This document shows positions 18,982-28,572 of a stretch of DNA of 64,000 nucleotides, piece after piece. Position 1 is the stretch's first letter, and the number at the start of each line of letters is the position of its first letter. Source of the stretch: JAHIQC01 sp964565645 (GTDB lineage Bacteria; Actinomycetota; Coriobacteriia; Anaerosomatales; JAHIQC01); NCBI GenBank assembly GCA_964565645.1, contig CAZMFQ010000008.1, forward strand, positions 62,001 to 126,000. The letters are read 5' to 3'. The notes beneath the pieces were generated by a model. That model worked only from the letters and a program-made list of their open reading frames with translations, was not told the DNA's origin and did no database searches. The translations under genes and the position numbers were made by a program.

Positions 18982-19057
18982 GCCCCCGTAGCTCAGGGGA
19001 TAGAGCACAGGTTTCCTAAACCTGGTGTCGCAGGTTCGAATCCTGCCGGGGGCACCA
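18982..19057 (+). tRNA. tRNA-Arg (anticodon CCT)
   Basis: A complete 76-nt cloverleaf with encoded CCA: acceptor GCCCCCG/CGGGGGC, D arm GCTC...GAGC, anticodon stem CAGGT/ACCTG with loop TTCCTAA, T arm GCAGG-TTCGAAT-CCTGC. The 3' half from 19013 is the attachment core of element 1, so this part of the gene was probably supplied by the element on integration. Confidence 0.97.
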
Positions 19058-20198
19058 CAAGAACACCGAGGTCAGCGGGGGAATCGCTCCCCCGCTCCTC
19101 TGCGTTCTCGGCCTCGTTGCCGTGAGATGCTACGGAACTGCTACGGAGCCAGACACCCGCAAGGCGCGATTCCAGACTCTCCTGATAGAGGTCGTGTGGC
19201 TCGTCGCGGAGGTTGATGTAGTGCCTGTGTGCGGTCGCGAGGTCACTGTGTCCCATGTGCTTGAGCACGTATGCCGAGTCCGCGTCCATGTGTGCGAGTT
19301 CCGTGGCGTACATGCGCCTCATGGCGTGGAGACTCAACTCCGCGAGACCAGTGTCCTCTTTCAGGGACTTCATGACGCTTCGATAGAAGTTCGATGCGCG
19401 GATAGGTGCCCCGCTCGGCATCGGGAACAACAGGTTGTCTCTGCTTGGCGGCAGATGTTCCATGTGCTGCTGCAACATCTCCGCCATGGCCCCCGAGAGC
19501 GCAAAGGAACGATAGGCGTTGTCCGTCTTGAGCGGCCCGAGCGTGCCTTCCCGAGTCATCCCCTGCCTGATGTGGAGCCGCTGATTCGCGAAATCCACAT
19601 CGTCAACGGTGATGCCCGCAGCCTCGCTGAACCGCAGCCCATAGTGTCCGATAGTCATGAAGAGGGGCCGCCAGTAGGGCTGGCTCTTCTCCAGCACCAG
19701 GCCGAACTCCTCGGGACTGAGCGCACGTTTCTTGGGCCGTGGTGGAGCGGGCAGGTCGATTTCGGGCGGGGGCGTGTCGCGCTTCTGGGATTTGTAGGCG
19801 TGCTTGAGCACCATGCCGAGGACTTGCAGAGTCTTGCGTATCGTCTGCGGCCCCAGGCCCTTGTCGCTCAGCGACTCCGCCAGCCGTTCCGCGTCCGCTG
19901 AGTTGACCGCGCTCAAACGCCTGTCTCCCAGGTAGGCGGTGATGCGCTTCACCGACCGAGCGTAGTCATCCTGAGTGGACGGCTGCTTGTGGCGGTTGGT
20001 CGCCAGCCACACCTCGCCGTACTCCGCGACTGTGATGCGAGGCTCCCTTGGGGGGAGACCGTTCCTGATGCGCCACCGCGCTTTCTCTTCAGCGTCCTCG
20101 GCTAGCGATTGGGTCTCGAACGTCCCGAGCCAGACCTGTTCCTTGGTAGCGGCGACCTCAATCTTCGCGCACCAGCTGCCATTGCGCTCGAAAGCCAC
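18993..20198 (-). CDS. Tyrosine recombinase, integrase of element 1
   Basis: 401 residues. An N-terminal arm-binding part (AFERNGSWCAKIEV) and SAM-like core-binding domain (residues about 60-150) precede the catalytic domain: Arg in GLRFSEAAG near 210, HAMRRMYATEL near 293, HMGHSDLATAHRHY near 320 with the nucleophilic Tyr. It catalyses site-specific integration at the adjacent tRNA core. The last 35 or so codons are read antisense through the terminator and the tRNA gene (PPAGFEPATPGL), with the stop inside the D arm. The GTG start has SD GGAGG and lies 3 bp from the excisionase gene. Confidence 0.92.
   Translation of the reverse strand: MAFERNGSWCAKIEVAATKEQVWLGTFETQSLAEDAEEKARWRIRNGLPPREPRITVAEYGEVWLATNRHKQPSTQDDYARSVKRITAYLGDRRLSAVNSADAERLAESLSDKGLGPQTIRKTLQVLGMVLKHAYKSQKRDTPPPEIDLPAPPRPKKRALSPEEFGLVLEKSQPYWRPLFMTIGHYGLRFSEAAGITVDDVDFANQRLHIRQGMTREGTLGPLKTDNAYRSFALSGAMAEMLQQHMEHLPPSRDNLLFPMPSGAPIRASNFYRSVMKSLKEDTGLAELSLHAMRRMYATELAHMDADSAYVLKHMGHSDLATAHRHYINLRDEPHDLYQESLESRLAGVWLRSSSVASHGNEAENAEERGSDSPADLGVLVVPPAGFEPATPGLGNLCSIP
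19013..19057 (+). repeat. attL of element 1 (first 45-bp copy of the tRNA 3' end)
   Basis: Begins TTCCTAAACCTGGTGTCGCA and runs to the CCA end. It recurs at 34026 and 50749 with two linked differences in the T stem (G to C and C to G). Confidence 0.92.
19074..19096 (+). terminator. Terminator hairpin behind tRNA-Arg
   Basis: AGCGGGGGA pairs with TCCCCCGCT, 16 nt past the CCA end. It is brought by element 1 and replaces the host's own tRNA terminator, now at 50805. Confidence 0.65.
19128..19146. repeat. Arm-type repeats, left end of element 1
   Basis: TGCTACGG at 19128 and 19139, about 70 bp from the left core and within the 3' part of the integrase gene. Matches the pair at 33910. Confidence 0.75.
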
Positions 20199-20200
20199 GG

Positions 20201-20554
20201 CTACCGCCTCCCTTCAGCGACTGTCTCGCGCTGACGCGCAGCCCACGCTTCCACTTCGGAGACCTTGAACCGAAGGTATTTCCCGAACCGATGGAAGGGG
20301 AAGGAAGCGTCCTGCTGCACCTTGCGATAGACCCAAGACGGCTGAACCGAGAAGTGCTGGGCGAGTTCTTCGGTCGTCAGGAACGGCTGGTTGGCGACAG
20401 GCCCTGTTGGTGCCAGCCTCGCATCAGCCAGCATCCGCAGGGCGGTCTCCAGCATAGCGGAGGCCTGTTCGACATTGCCTGTCGCCATCGAATCGGGCGC
20501 GGCAGCAGTAGCGAGTGCGGAGGCGACCCGCTTGTTGTTGGTGGTGCCAGACAT
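20201..20554 (-). CDS. Excisionase/AlpA-type helix-turn-helix protein
   Basis: 117 residues. The C-terminal half is a winged HTH of the excisionase type (FLTTEELAQHFSVQPSWVYRK, then FPFHRFGKYLRFKVSEVEAW). The N-terminal half is Ala-rich and probably flexible. It sits directly before the integrase gene and likely directs excision and recombination polarity. The start is ATG at 20554 behind AGGAGGACAGTG. Confidence 0.85.
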   Translation of the reverse strand: MSGTTNNKRVASALATAAAPDSMATGNVEQASAMLETALRMLADARLAPTGPVANQPFLTTEELAQHFSVQPSWVYRKVQQDASFPFHRFGKYLRFKVSEVEAWAARQRETVAEGRR

Positions 20555-20925
20555 CACTGTCCTCCTACTCCTGCACCATGGAGTGCCACAACGAGGACAC
20601 GCCGAAGGTGCGGTTTGTTGTAGGAGCGGTGTCTGATTGGTCGCACCTAGATGCTCGTTCGAGCATCATCCTTAGCGCTGTCAGCCCCAGACGAGGCGGC
20701 GTAGGGAATCATGGCCATGGCTCTGCGCGATTGAGTCACTAGGACGAGGCTATGCGCTTGGCCTAAATGCTTCTTCTCCCTGCCAACCCGCTCACTCGGC
20801 AACGTCACCGAGCAACAAGACCGTACCAAGGTCGAGCACCAACGCGCAATACCATCCATCAGGCGCTTCGCTGCGAACGTGCAGCCAGACGCGACCTCAA
20901 CGCTCCCAAACGGTGCGGTTCGGCG
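20555..20925. promoter_or_regulatory. Control region of the int/xis operon with palindrome
   Basis: No convincing gene. A perfect palindrome, GATGCTCG-TT-CGAGCATC, lies at 20650-20667, about 95 bp upstream of the excisionase start. It is a good operator candidate for the xis-int promoter. Nothing else stands out. Confidence 0.5.
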
Positions 20926-21984
20926 CTAGTCGCCCATGGCAGAGTTCACCGTCAGCGGTGTGTCCGTGTTGACGACGACCTGCTTCACGTAGGCATCCAT
21001 GCCGAAGCCACTGAAGTAGTCCGCCTCCCCTTGAGCGACGGCCTCCTCTTCGCACGGCATGATGACCACCTGGTAGCCAGGAGTCAGCCCATCGAACCCC
21101 GAGGAATCCACGATTTGAACGGTCTGTTCGAGCAGCGGGTCGCCGAGCATCCCTACAATCTCCTCGTACTTGCCTTCCGCCGCATCGCGCTCGGTCTCGC
21201 TTGCAAAGATGACGAGATACAGCGTCTCGCCCTTGCGGGAGGAGCCGACGAATCCACTGGCTTGAGCATCGGTCGCAACCTCGTCGCCCGAGGATGAGTC
21301 GGTCTCCGCCTGTGGCGCAGAAGCCGAGGATGGCGCAGGGGCTTGGGAGAAGTCATCAGGCAGACACTCCTCCTCGTAGCCGTTCAGCAGGAAGTAGCCG
21401 TTCTCGTCGATGCGTGCGTTCCAGTTCTTGACGGATGCATCTAGGCTCGACTCATTCACGCTCTGACCGACAACGTACACAGACTCGTCGGTATCGCCAG
21501 GCTTGAACACCAACTGCGTGGCTGACTGCGCGGGAATGACGATGGTCACAAGGACACTGTCAGGGTAATCAGCGGCCCATCCGACACTGACATAGGCGTC
21601 CTGCGAGTCTCGAACCTTCTGCCAGTAGTAGGGCGCACCGTAGGTGTTCATGCCCTTGAGTGCATCGGCAAGAGCCAGGCTGTTCTCATCGATGTACTCT
21701 TGCTGGGCCTCATCAGAGGCCTCTACATCCTCCGTCCTGCCACCGCCACCGAACACGACCACGCCAGCGACGACAAGAAGCACTGCGACCACCGCCACGC
21801 CGATGATGAGGGGGGTCGTCTTGCGTTTCGGAGGAACGGGTATGGCGGTGTCCCCCGCGTCCTGAACCGATGCCGAATCCCCCTGCGTTGCCTCAGCCGA
21901 TTGCGGTTGAAGCGACCCGCCACACTCGGGACAGAACTTGGGCTGGCCCTCAACAGGCGTGCCACACTCAGGACAGTAGTTCAT
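20926..21984 (-). CDS. Zinc-ribbon membrane-anchored protein of unknown function
   Basis: 352 residues. The N-terminal zinc ribbon has two CxxC knuckles (YCPECGTPV and FCPECGGSL). A Pro/Ser linker precedes one transmembrane helix (LIIGVAVVAVLLVVAGVVVF, residues about 63-82), and the rest is an acidic extracellular region with Ser/Pro-rich stretches. The layout resembles actinobacterial zinc_ribbon_2 membrane proteins. It is divergent from hsdR across a 122-bp spacer. SD GAGGGGG supports the start. Confidence 0.72.
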   Translation of the reverse strand: MNYCPECGTPVEGQPKFCPECGGSLQPQSAEATQGDSASVQDAGDTAIPVPPKRKTTPLIIGVAVVAVLLVVAGVVVFGGGGRTEDVEASDEAQQEYIDENSLALADALKGMNTYGAPYYWQKVRDSQDAYVSVGWAADYPDSVLVTIVIPAQSATQLVFKPGDTDESVYVVGQSVNESSLDASVKNWNARIDENGYFLLNGYEEECLPDDFSQAPAPSSASAPQAETDSSSGDEVATDAQASGFVGSSRKGETLYLVIFASETERDAAEGKYEEIVGMLGDPLLEQTVQIVDSSGFDGLTPGYQVVIMPCEEEAVAQGEADYFSGFGMDAYVKQVVVNTDTPLTVNSAMGD

Positions 21985-22106
21985 GCGTGACCCCCTCGTA
22001 TCCAATCCACCCCTCGGATGAACTCATTCTATCGAACCAGACTGACTTCGTGACCCACGCACCCACTCTCTGCCATACTCGGACGAGCAGGTCAGAGGGG
22101 GTCTTT

Positions 22107-24317
22107 GTGGTTCACGACAGCGAGGCGGATGCACGTATCCTCATCGACAAGGCGCTTGAGGCTGCTGGCTGGGATGTCTGCGACAAGCAGCAGGTACGGC
22201 GTGAGGTCTATGTGGGCGATGCGGCGGCAGAAGGCGAATACGGTCACGCTGATTACGTGCTGCTCGACCGCAACGGTCGTGCCCTCGCCGTCATCGAAGC
22301 CAAGAAGTCATCGGTGAACCCCTACACCGCCAAGGCCCAGGCGCTAGTCTACGCTCAGGCGCTCGAAACACCGTTCGTCTTCCTTTCCAACGGCGAACTC
22401 ACCTACTTCTGGGACTACCGCAACGAGGACGCACGCCTCGTCACCGCCTTCTTCAGCCAGCGAGACCTGGAACGCCTGGTCTTCCGCGAGACCGAGAAGA
22501 AGACGCTTGCCGAGGTGCCCGTGCCTGACGAGTATTGGCGCGTCGGTGAGTTACGGCAGGTGCGCGACTACCAGCAAGAGGCGATGCGGGCGCTCGACCA
22601 CGCCTTCGAGTTGGACAAGAGGCGCTTCCTCATCGAACTACCCACGGGATGTGGCAAGACCGACCTGCTGTGCCTCTACCTCAAACGCATGTTCCAAGCG
22701 CAGTGGTGCGAACGGGTGCTCATCCTCGTTGACCGAGAACAACTCGCGGGGCAAATGCTCGAAGCCGTACAAGATATCTTGTCGGACTACTCCTCGTACT
22801 GGCTGAAAGCGGGAGGCCAGCGCCAGGAGAAGCAGATAACCGTCGCGCTGCTCCAGACGATGATTGGGCAGTACGCCGACTTCACACCTGGCTACTTCGA
22901 CTTCGTCGTCCAGGACGAGGCCCACCGCTCCATCTATGGCTCGTGGCAACCCGCACTCACCCACTACGACGCACGCTGCATCGGACTGACCGCGACACCT
23001 GCGGCCTACATCGAGCGCAACACCTACGAGTTCTACGACTGCCAGGTCGGCAAGCCCGATTTTGCCTACCCCATCCAGCGGGCGTTCGAGGAAGGCTATC
23101 TCGCCCCCTACGTCTTCGCCGAAGGGGTCACGGAACTCATCGACAAGGGCGCGGACTACGAGGATAAGCACTACGACCCCGAGCAGTTCGAGCGCAACTG
23201 GACGAACGAGGCCACCAACCGCCTCATGATGGAGACCTTCGACCGACTCGCACACGAGAACTGCGCCGAGTCGGCCCCTGCGCTGTCCGAGCCTCCTGGT
23301 AAGGCCATCGTCTTCGCCATTACCAAGCACCACGCCGCAAGGCTCTGCCAGTACCTCAACGAACTGCATCCCGAGCACAAGGGCTACTACGCCGAGGTCA
23401 TCACCTCCGACATCGCCGATGCCTCGGATGCAATACGACGCTTCAAGAAGGAGCGACTGCCGAAGGTCGGCGTGAGCGTTGGGATGCTCGATACGGGCTT
23501 CGACCTACGAGAGGTACTACACCTGGTCATGGCGAGGCGTGTGAGAAGCCCAATCCTCTACCAGCAGATGAGGGGACGCGGCACGAGGACGGCCCCGCAC
23601 ATCGACAAGCAGCGATTCGTCATCTATGACTTCTTCCGAAACCACGAGTATTTCGACGACGACGAGTGGGTGCCGCCCACAACGGCTGGCGGTGGCGTGA
23701 CTGTTGCCCCGCCCAAGCCACCCGTGCCACGCGAACTCGTGGATGTCGGTCTCGATGACGAGTGGTACATCGAGGTCTCCTACGTCGAAGTCGGCCCTGA
23801 CGGCGAGAGAATCGACAAGCACGAGTACGTGACCAACTGGGTGAAGACCGTCGAACAGCGCATCTCGGATGACCCGCTACTTGTGAAGGTGCGCGACGGC
23901 ATCCCGCTCACGGATGCAGAAGAAGACGAACTCGCGAGGCGACTGAACGCGCCGTCCTACTACTTCAACGAGGAGAACCTGCGCCGAGCATACAAGTCGC
24001 CTTCAGGCACGCTCGTGGACTTCGTGCGGGCCGCGCTCGGGCTGCACAAAGTGAAGAGCCGCGAGGAGCGTGCCGAGGAGAACTTCAGAGCGTGGCTTGT
24101 CGCCAAGGGCTTCGGGCCAGAGGAAGCGACGTACCTCTCGCTACTGAAGAACCGAGGCATCGCCCGAGGCAAGGTCAGCGTGGAAGACTTGTTCGAGCCT
24201 CCGCTGTCCCTCCAGGATGCGGGCAACCGAGGGGTCACGCTGTTCGGCATCGATGGGCTTCGTGAGGTCGTGTCAGACATGAATGAGAATGTCTTCGAGC
24301 AAGCCGAAGGCGCATAG
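22107..24317 (+). CDS. hsdR: Type I restriction enzyme R subunit (EcoEI-like)
   Basis: 736 residues. The N-terminal nuclease domain has the PD-(D/E)xK residues (HADYVLLDRNGRALAVIEAKK, Asp then Glu-x-Lys). The helicase part has Walker A LPTGCGKTD near residue 183, the DEAH box VQDEAHRS near 270, TATP near 297 and motif VI QQMRGRGTRT near 490. It translocates and cuts unmethylated DNA with HsdM and HsdS. The GTG at 22107 follows a GAGGGGG SD. The frame stays open upstream, but that part overlaps the divergent promoter region. Confidence 0.93.
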   Translation: MVHDSEADARILIDKALEAAGWDVCDKQQVRREVYVGDAAAEGEYGHADYVLLDRNGRALAVIEAKKSSVNPYTAKAQALVYAQALETPFVFLSNGELTYFWDYRNEDARLVTAFFSQRDLERLVFRETEKKTLAEVPVPDEYWRVGELRQVRDYQQEAMRALDHAFELDKRRFLIELPTGCGKTDLLCLYLKRMFQAQWCERVLILVDREQLAGQMLEAVQDILSDYSSYWLKAGGQRQEKQITVALLQTMIGQYADFTPGYFDFVVQDEAHRSIYGSWQPALTHYDARCIGLTATPAAYIERNTYEFYDCQVGKPDFAYPIQRAFEEGYLAPYVFAEGVTELIDKGADYEDKHYDPEQFERNWTNEATNRLMMETFDRLAHENCAESAPALSEPPGKAIVFAITKHHAARLCQYLNELHPEHKGYYAEVITSDIADASDAIRRFKKERLPKVGVSVGMLDTGFDLREVLHLVMARRVRSPILYQQMRGRGTRTAPHIDKQRFVIYDFFRNHEYFDDDEWVPPTTAGGGVTVAPPKPPVPRELVDVGLDDEWYIEVSYVEVGPDGERIDKHEYVTNWVKTVEQRISDDPLLVKVRDGIPLTDAEEDELARRLNAPSYYFNEENLRRAYKSPSGTLVDFVRAALGLHKVKSREERAEENFRAWLVAKGFGPEEATYLSLLKNRGIARGKVSVEDLFEPPLSLQDAGNRGVTLFGIDGLREVVSDMNENVFEQAEGA

Positions 24318-24337
24318 GAGAGGAACGGACGGGCACC

Positions 24338-25984
24338 TTGAACGCAGACATCCGCAGACGACTCGACCGCATCACTGACACGCTCTGGGCGGGCGGGGTC
24401 ACGAACCCCGTGACCTACATCGAGCAGGTGTCATACCTCGTGTATTTGCGCCTTCTCGACATTGAGGAGTCGAGCAGGGAACTCAAGTCCAAGGTCTCGG
24501 GCAACGGCAACTCCGTCAGCCTGTTCCCTGGCGATGATGCGAAGTACCGCTGGAGCAAGTGGTGCTTCAAGTCGGGGCCAGAGTTGCGCGACTTCGTGCG
24601 CGACGAAGTCTTCCCCTACATGGCGACCATCGGCAAGGAATCCCCGAAGGTCGCCGAATACTTCCGCGATGCCACGCTCCAGGTCGTTGACCCTGCGGTG
24701 CTCAAGGAGGTCATCGACGAACTGGACGGCATCCCTTTCTCGGGGCTGGGCGCGGACGTGAAGGGCGATGTCTTCGAGTATCTGTTGTCGCACCTGAAGA
24801 CCTCGTCCCTGAACGGTCAGTTCCGCACGCCGAAGCAGATTCGCTCGTTCATGGTTCAGATGCTCGACCCCGACTTCGGGGACACTGTCTGCGACCCCGC
24901 GTGCGGCACCGCTGGCTTCCTCATCGACACCATCGACCACATCCTTGCCAAGTACAGCGAGACGACCGTCGAGTCCCCCATCTATGGCGAGGACTGGCTT
25001 GAGAAGCGTGGTCAGACGATTGCTGAGGCCAAGGCCGAGGTTCCGAACCTCCAGACCTACCTCAAAGGTGCGGGAGAGCGCCTACCCGACTGGAAGCGAC
25101 TTGAGGACTCGGTTTTCGGATTCGACGTTGACCGCTCCATGATGCGAATCGCGACGATGAACCTCGTGCTGCATGGTGTTGCCAACGCTCAGGTCAAGAG
25201 CGCGAACGTGCTCTCCGAACACGGTGGTCTATCCGAGGCGGACAAAGACCGCACCTACTCCGTGGTGCTGGCGAACCCGCCGTTCGCGGGCACGCTTCCC
25301 AAAGAATCCATCCGCGCCGACCTGCCCACCAAGGGCAAGAAGAGCGAACTGCTCTTCCTGGGACTCATGATGGAGTCGCTTGCGCCAGGCGGCAGGTGTG
25401 CGGTCGTCATGCCCGAAGGAGCGCTGTTCGGCTCGACGAAAGCCCACGCCGAACTCCGCCGCAAACTGCTCAGTGACTACGAGGTTCATGCCGTGGTTTC
25501 GCTCTTCGCGGGGGTCTTCAAGCCCTACGCGGGAGTCAAGACCTCGGTGCTCGTGCTCAGCCGACCGAGAAGCAAGCCGAAGGGCGCGGCGACAGACAAG
25601 GTCTGGTTCTACGAGGTCATAGAAGACGGATACGACCCCGAGAAGATTCAGGCGGGGGGCCGTCCCGAGGCTCCATCTAGAAACGACATCCCCGACCTCC
25701 TCGCCAAGTGGAACGAGTACAAGGCAAGCGGGTTCAACGAACCTCCTGGAGTCGAAGCGAGCAGCATTCTGGAAGCGGGCAGCGAAGTCCCAAAGTGCTG
25801 GTGGGCCGACCTCGATACCATCGACGCGAGTGACTACAACCTCTCCGCCAGTCGCTACAAGCCCCGAGTCGCCACCGAAGTGTCCACTGAAGACCCCGCC
25901 GACCTCATCCGTGATGTCCTCGACATCGAGCGCGAAATCACCTCAGGTCTCGAAATGCTCCTCAAGGAAGTCGAGGGGTCATAG
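24338..25984 (+). CDS. hsdM: Type I DNA adenine methyltransferase M subunit
   Basis: 548 residues. The N-terminal HsdM helical domain (RLDRITDTLWAGG ... YLVYLRLLD) precedes the N6-adenine methylase fold with motif I DPACGTAGFLID near residue 187 and motif IV ANPPFAG near 316. It modifies host DNA using S-adenosylmethionine and supports HsdR cutting. The TTG start follows an AGGAGAGGAAC SD 20 bp after hsdR, and its stop overlaps the hsdS start by one base. Confidence 0.93.
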   Translation: MNADIRRRLDRITDTLWAGGVTNPVTYIEQVSYLVYLRLLDIEESSRELKSKVSGNGNSVSLFPGDDAKYRWSKWCFKSGPELRDFVRDEVFPYMATIGKESPKVAEYFRDATLQVVDPAVLKEVIDELDGIPFSGLGADVKGDVFEYLLSHLKTSSLNGQFRTPKQIRSFMVQMLDPDFGDTVCDPACGTAGFLIDTIDHILAKYSETTVESPIYGEDWLEKRGQTIAEAKAEVPNLQTYLKGAGERLPDWKRLEDSVFGFDVDRSMMRIATMNLVLHGVANAQVKSANVLSEHGGLSEADKDRTYSVVLANPPFAGTLPKESIRADLPTKGKKSELLFLGLMMESLAPGGRCAVVMPEGALFGSTKAHAELRRKLLSDYEVHAVVSLFAGVFKPYAGVKTSVLVLSRPRSKPKGAATDKVWFYEVIEDGYDPEKIQAGGRPEAPSRNDIPDLLAKWNEYKASGFNEPPGVEASSILEAGSEVPKCWWADLDTIDASDYNLSASRYKPRVATEVSTEDPADLIRDVLDIEREITSGLEMLLKEVEGS

Positions 25985-27183
25985 TGAAGCGCACGGGTGA
26001 AAGCCCTTCATGGAATAGGCGCGACCTTGGGTCACTGACCGAGCGGATTACTGATGGGAGTCACAACCCCCCGAAAGGCTCGGACAGAAGCGAGTACCTG
26101 ATGCTCAGTTCGAGAGACATTCGCAACGAAGGCCTCAACTACGACAATCCACGCTACCTTACAGCCGAGCAGTTTGAGGCGGAAGACAGGCGAACTCGGG
26201 TCGCCCCAGGCGATGTCCTGCTGACAATCGTCGGGACAATCGGGAAATGCGTAGTCGTGCCAGCGGATGCCCCCCGCTTCACGCTCCAGCGGAGTGTGGC
26301 GGTCATCAAGCCAAGACGGGAACTCCTTGACCCACGATTCCTGCGGCACTCCCTCCTAGCGAAGGCACCCGAACTTGAGCGCCAGGCGCATGGCGTTGCC
26401 CAGAAGGGTCTCTATCTTGACGCGCTCAGAAGACTTGAGATTCTTGTCCCGCCCCTTGAGGAACAGCATCGAATCGCCAACCTATTGGATGAAGCGGACA
26501 GGCTCCAAACGCTCAGGCGCGAGGCCAACGAGAAAGCCCAGCGCATCCTCTCCTCCCTGTTCATCGAAAGGTTCGGAGACCCCGAGACCAATCCCATGGG
26601 ATGGGAAGTGCAGTCGCTCGGTACGCTACTTGCCGAACCCCCAAAGTACGGCGCAGGGGCAAGCGCCACGGACTGGAGACCAGGAACACCCCGCTACTTG
26701 CGAATCACTGACATAGACGACAGTGGAAGGATGCTTGATGGGACTCGGGTTGGGGCCGACCTCTCGCACGATGAGTTGAGCAAGTATCGGCTTGCCGATG
26801 GGGATGTACTAATAGCCAGAACTGGTGCCACCGTGGGCAAGGTCTACCTCCATCTCCCATCATCCGAAGACTGCACGTATGCGGGCTACCTGATTCGGTT
26901 TCGACTAGACCACACGAAGATGGAGCCTCTGTTCCTATTCGGCTTCACACGCACCCAGGTATACCGCGACTGGATTGTGGGCAGACAGCGACCCACTGGA
27001 CAACCAAACATCAACGCCAAGGAGTATTCATCGCTTGAGGTGCCCGTCCCCCCGATTCTGAAGCAGAGAGAATACGCGAGGGTCGCGCAGAACGCGCTGG
27101 CGGTGATTCGTAGACAGCATGATGTGGCGGAGGGGCTGGATGCCGCTAGGATAGTCCTACGAGACTCCCTGTTCCGCGACTAG
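25984..27183 (+). CDS. hsdS: Type I RM specificity subunit
   Basis: 399 residues with the usual two target-recognition domains (about 10-150 and 205-350). Each is followed by a conserved helix (LVPPLEEQHRIANLLDEADR near 158; VPVPPILKQREYARVAQNAL near 350). The two halves set the bipartite recognition site. Only one hsdS copy is visible, with no silent partial copies in this element. The last 27 bp overlap a convergent gene. Confidence 0.92.
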   Translation: MKRTGESPSWNRRDLGSLTERITDGSHNPPKGSDRSEYLMLSSRDIRNEGLNYDNPRYLTAEQFEAEDRRTRVAPGDVLLTIVGTIGKCVVVPADAPRFTLQRSVAVIKPRRELLDPRFLRHSLLAKAPELERQAHGVAQKGLYLDALRRLEILVPPLEEQHRIANLLDEADRLQTLRREANEKAQRILSSLFIERFGDPETNPMGWEVQSLGTLLAEPPKYGAGASATDWRPGTPRYLRITDIDDSGRMLDGTRVGADLSHDELSKYRLADGDVLIARTGATVGKVYLHLPSSEDCTYAGYLIRFRLDHTKMEPLFLFGFTRTQVYRDWIVGRQRPTGQPNINAKEYSSLEVPVPPILKQREYARVAQNALAVIRRQHDVAEGLDAARIVLRDSLFRD

Positions 27184-27720
27184 GTCGGCATAGTCCTCAG
27201 AACCCATGTCGAGAGACACCGTCCGCACTCCATAGACCTGTGAAATCAACGGCTCATCCGTGATTCTGGCGTAGAGTCCGTGGTCGATGGCGTAGCCATG
27301 AGGAGTCTTGGTCGTCGCAAGAGCGCCGAGCATCGGCATCAAGTCATCAGTGGAAACGAAGTGGACAGCCACGGGCTGTCTCGACTCCCACGAGACGATG
27401 GCGACCTCATCTGCCCCATCCGTCTCTCGCGCAAGCAGGGAACGACGAAGGTGGTCGTGTGTCTCCCAGACGGCGATGGCTCGACCATCTGGAGTCAGCA
27501 CGGAAGGCGAGAGTCCCCCTTCGGATGGATGGCACGCACCGCCGACCATCTCGGCGACCAGCGCACACGAGACGCGGAAGGTGTACTCCTCGCTGCCGCC
27601 GAGCACGCCCAGGCGGTCGAGTCTTGCTTCGACCTCTCGCTGGGCGATGGCGACCTTCTCATGTGCCTCCATGAGTGCTTTGACGCGGAGCGGTGCCGAT
27701 GCTGGCTCTCTCGTGGTCAT
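27157..27720 (-). CDS. Hypothetical protein convergent with hsdS
   Basis: 187 residues, soluble, with a helical N-terminal third (KALMEAHEKVAIAQREVEARLDRLG) and a mixed alpha/beta remainder. I do not recognise the family. The ATG at 27720 follows a GAGGGGG SD; the upstream open frame has no start signal. Its end overlaps hsdS by 27 bp, so the two messages are antisense at their 3' ends. Confidence 0.6.
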   Translation of the reverse strand: MTTREPASAPLRVKALMEAHEKVAIAQREVEARLDRLGVLGGSEEYTFRVSCALVAEMVGGACHPSEGGLSPSVLTPDGRAIAVWETHDHLRRSLLARETDGADEVAIVSWESRQPVAVHFVSTDDLMPMLGALATTKTPHGYAIDHGLYARITDEPLISQVYGVRTVSLDMGSEDYADLVAEQGVS

Positions 27721-27864
27721 ACCGAAACACCCCCTCACATGGAGTCTAGCCCAGCACTCAGACAAGAGCCGCGCAGGAGCCTCCCAAACTGGAACCAAGA
27801 GGCCGAACCCTCGATAATGGGTCTAGAGTTTGGACTATCCGCCGACTCCAAGAGGTGCGGCAAG

Positions 27865-28470
27865 ATGACCAGAAGGGCACAGGCAAACAGACAGCGAGAG
27901 ACGGACGGCCCGAGACCGTCGAACCCGACACGCGGCAAGGAGGTGGTAAGGCGCTCATGTCGTATCTGCCGCGCTGAGAACAGGGAGGTCATCGAAGCAA
28001 TCCTGCTCAACGGCGACACCTATGAAGCCAACGCAAGACTGGTTTCTGCCGAGTACGGACTGAAGGTCTCGGGGTACACGGTCAAGAATCATCTTCTAAA
28101 TCACGCCCTATCTTTACGCGCCCAGCAAACTGGCATCTTGCTGCGCGAGGTCGTGGACGAGGACGGCCCCGTCTTGACCGCAAAGGGCATCCACAAACTC
28201 CTCCTGAAAGAGGCGTTCCAGAAGGTCGCCACAGGCGAGGCCAGCGTGAAGACAATGAACGATGTGCTTCGCATTCTGGAGTTGGACATCTCCATGCGGA
28301 GAACCGAGAAGAGAGTCCAAGAGTCACAGGAGAACGACGAGGGAATGGTGGCGATGCAGCAACTGGGATACATCATCCAGTCGCTGTACGAGACCCTACC
28401 CGAGGAGCACTACTCGCGGGCGATGACGCGGGCCATCTCGCTCGGGCTGGATGAGGGTCTGTTGCCGTGA
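27865..28470 (+). CDS. Putative Zn-knuckle/HTH DNA-binding protein
   Basis: 201 residues. RRSCRICRAENREVIEAILLNG near residue 35 followed by SAEYGLKVSGYTVKNHLLNH resembles phage and element proteins that pair a CxxC knuckle with an HTH and a closing HxxxH. A helical C-terminal half follows. A role as transcription regulator or small-terminase-like protein is possible; neither is shown. SD AGAGGTG supports ATG 27865. The solo recombinase gene follows 102 bp later. Confidence 0.6.
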   Translation: MTRRAQANRQRETDGPRPSNPTRGKEVVRRSCRICRAENREVIEAILLNGDTYEANARLVSAEYGLKVSGYTVKNHLLNHALSLRAQQTGILLREVVDEDGPVLTAKGIHKLLLKEAFQKVATGEASVKTMNDVLRILELDISMRRTEKRVQESQENDEGMVAMQQLGYIIQSLYETLPEEHYSRAMTRAISLGLDEGLLP

Positions 28471-28556
28471 ATGCGTAGCCTATTGCCCCCTGTCACAGTC
28501 TTCTGCGATGATTCGCGTGAATGCGTAGCGTCTTTGTCATAGAAACGCTACACGCG
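28466..28556. repeat. Repeats upstream of the solo recombinase gene
   Basis: CGTGAATGCGTAGC occurs at 28466-28479 and 28516-28529. A related inverted site, CGCTACACGCG, lies at 28546-28556. They could be binding or crossover sites of the recombinase encoded right after them. Confidence 0.6.
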
Positions 28557-28572
28557 AAGCAGAGGGGGAATC

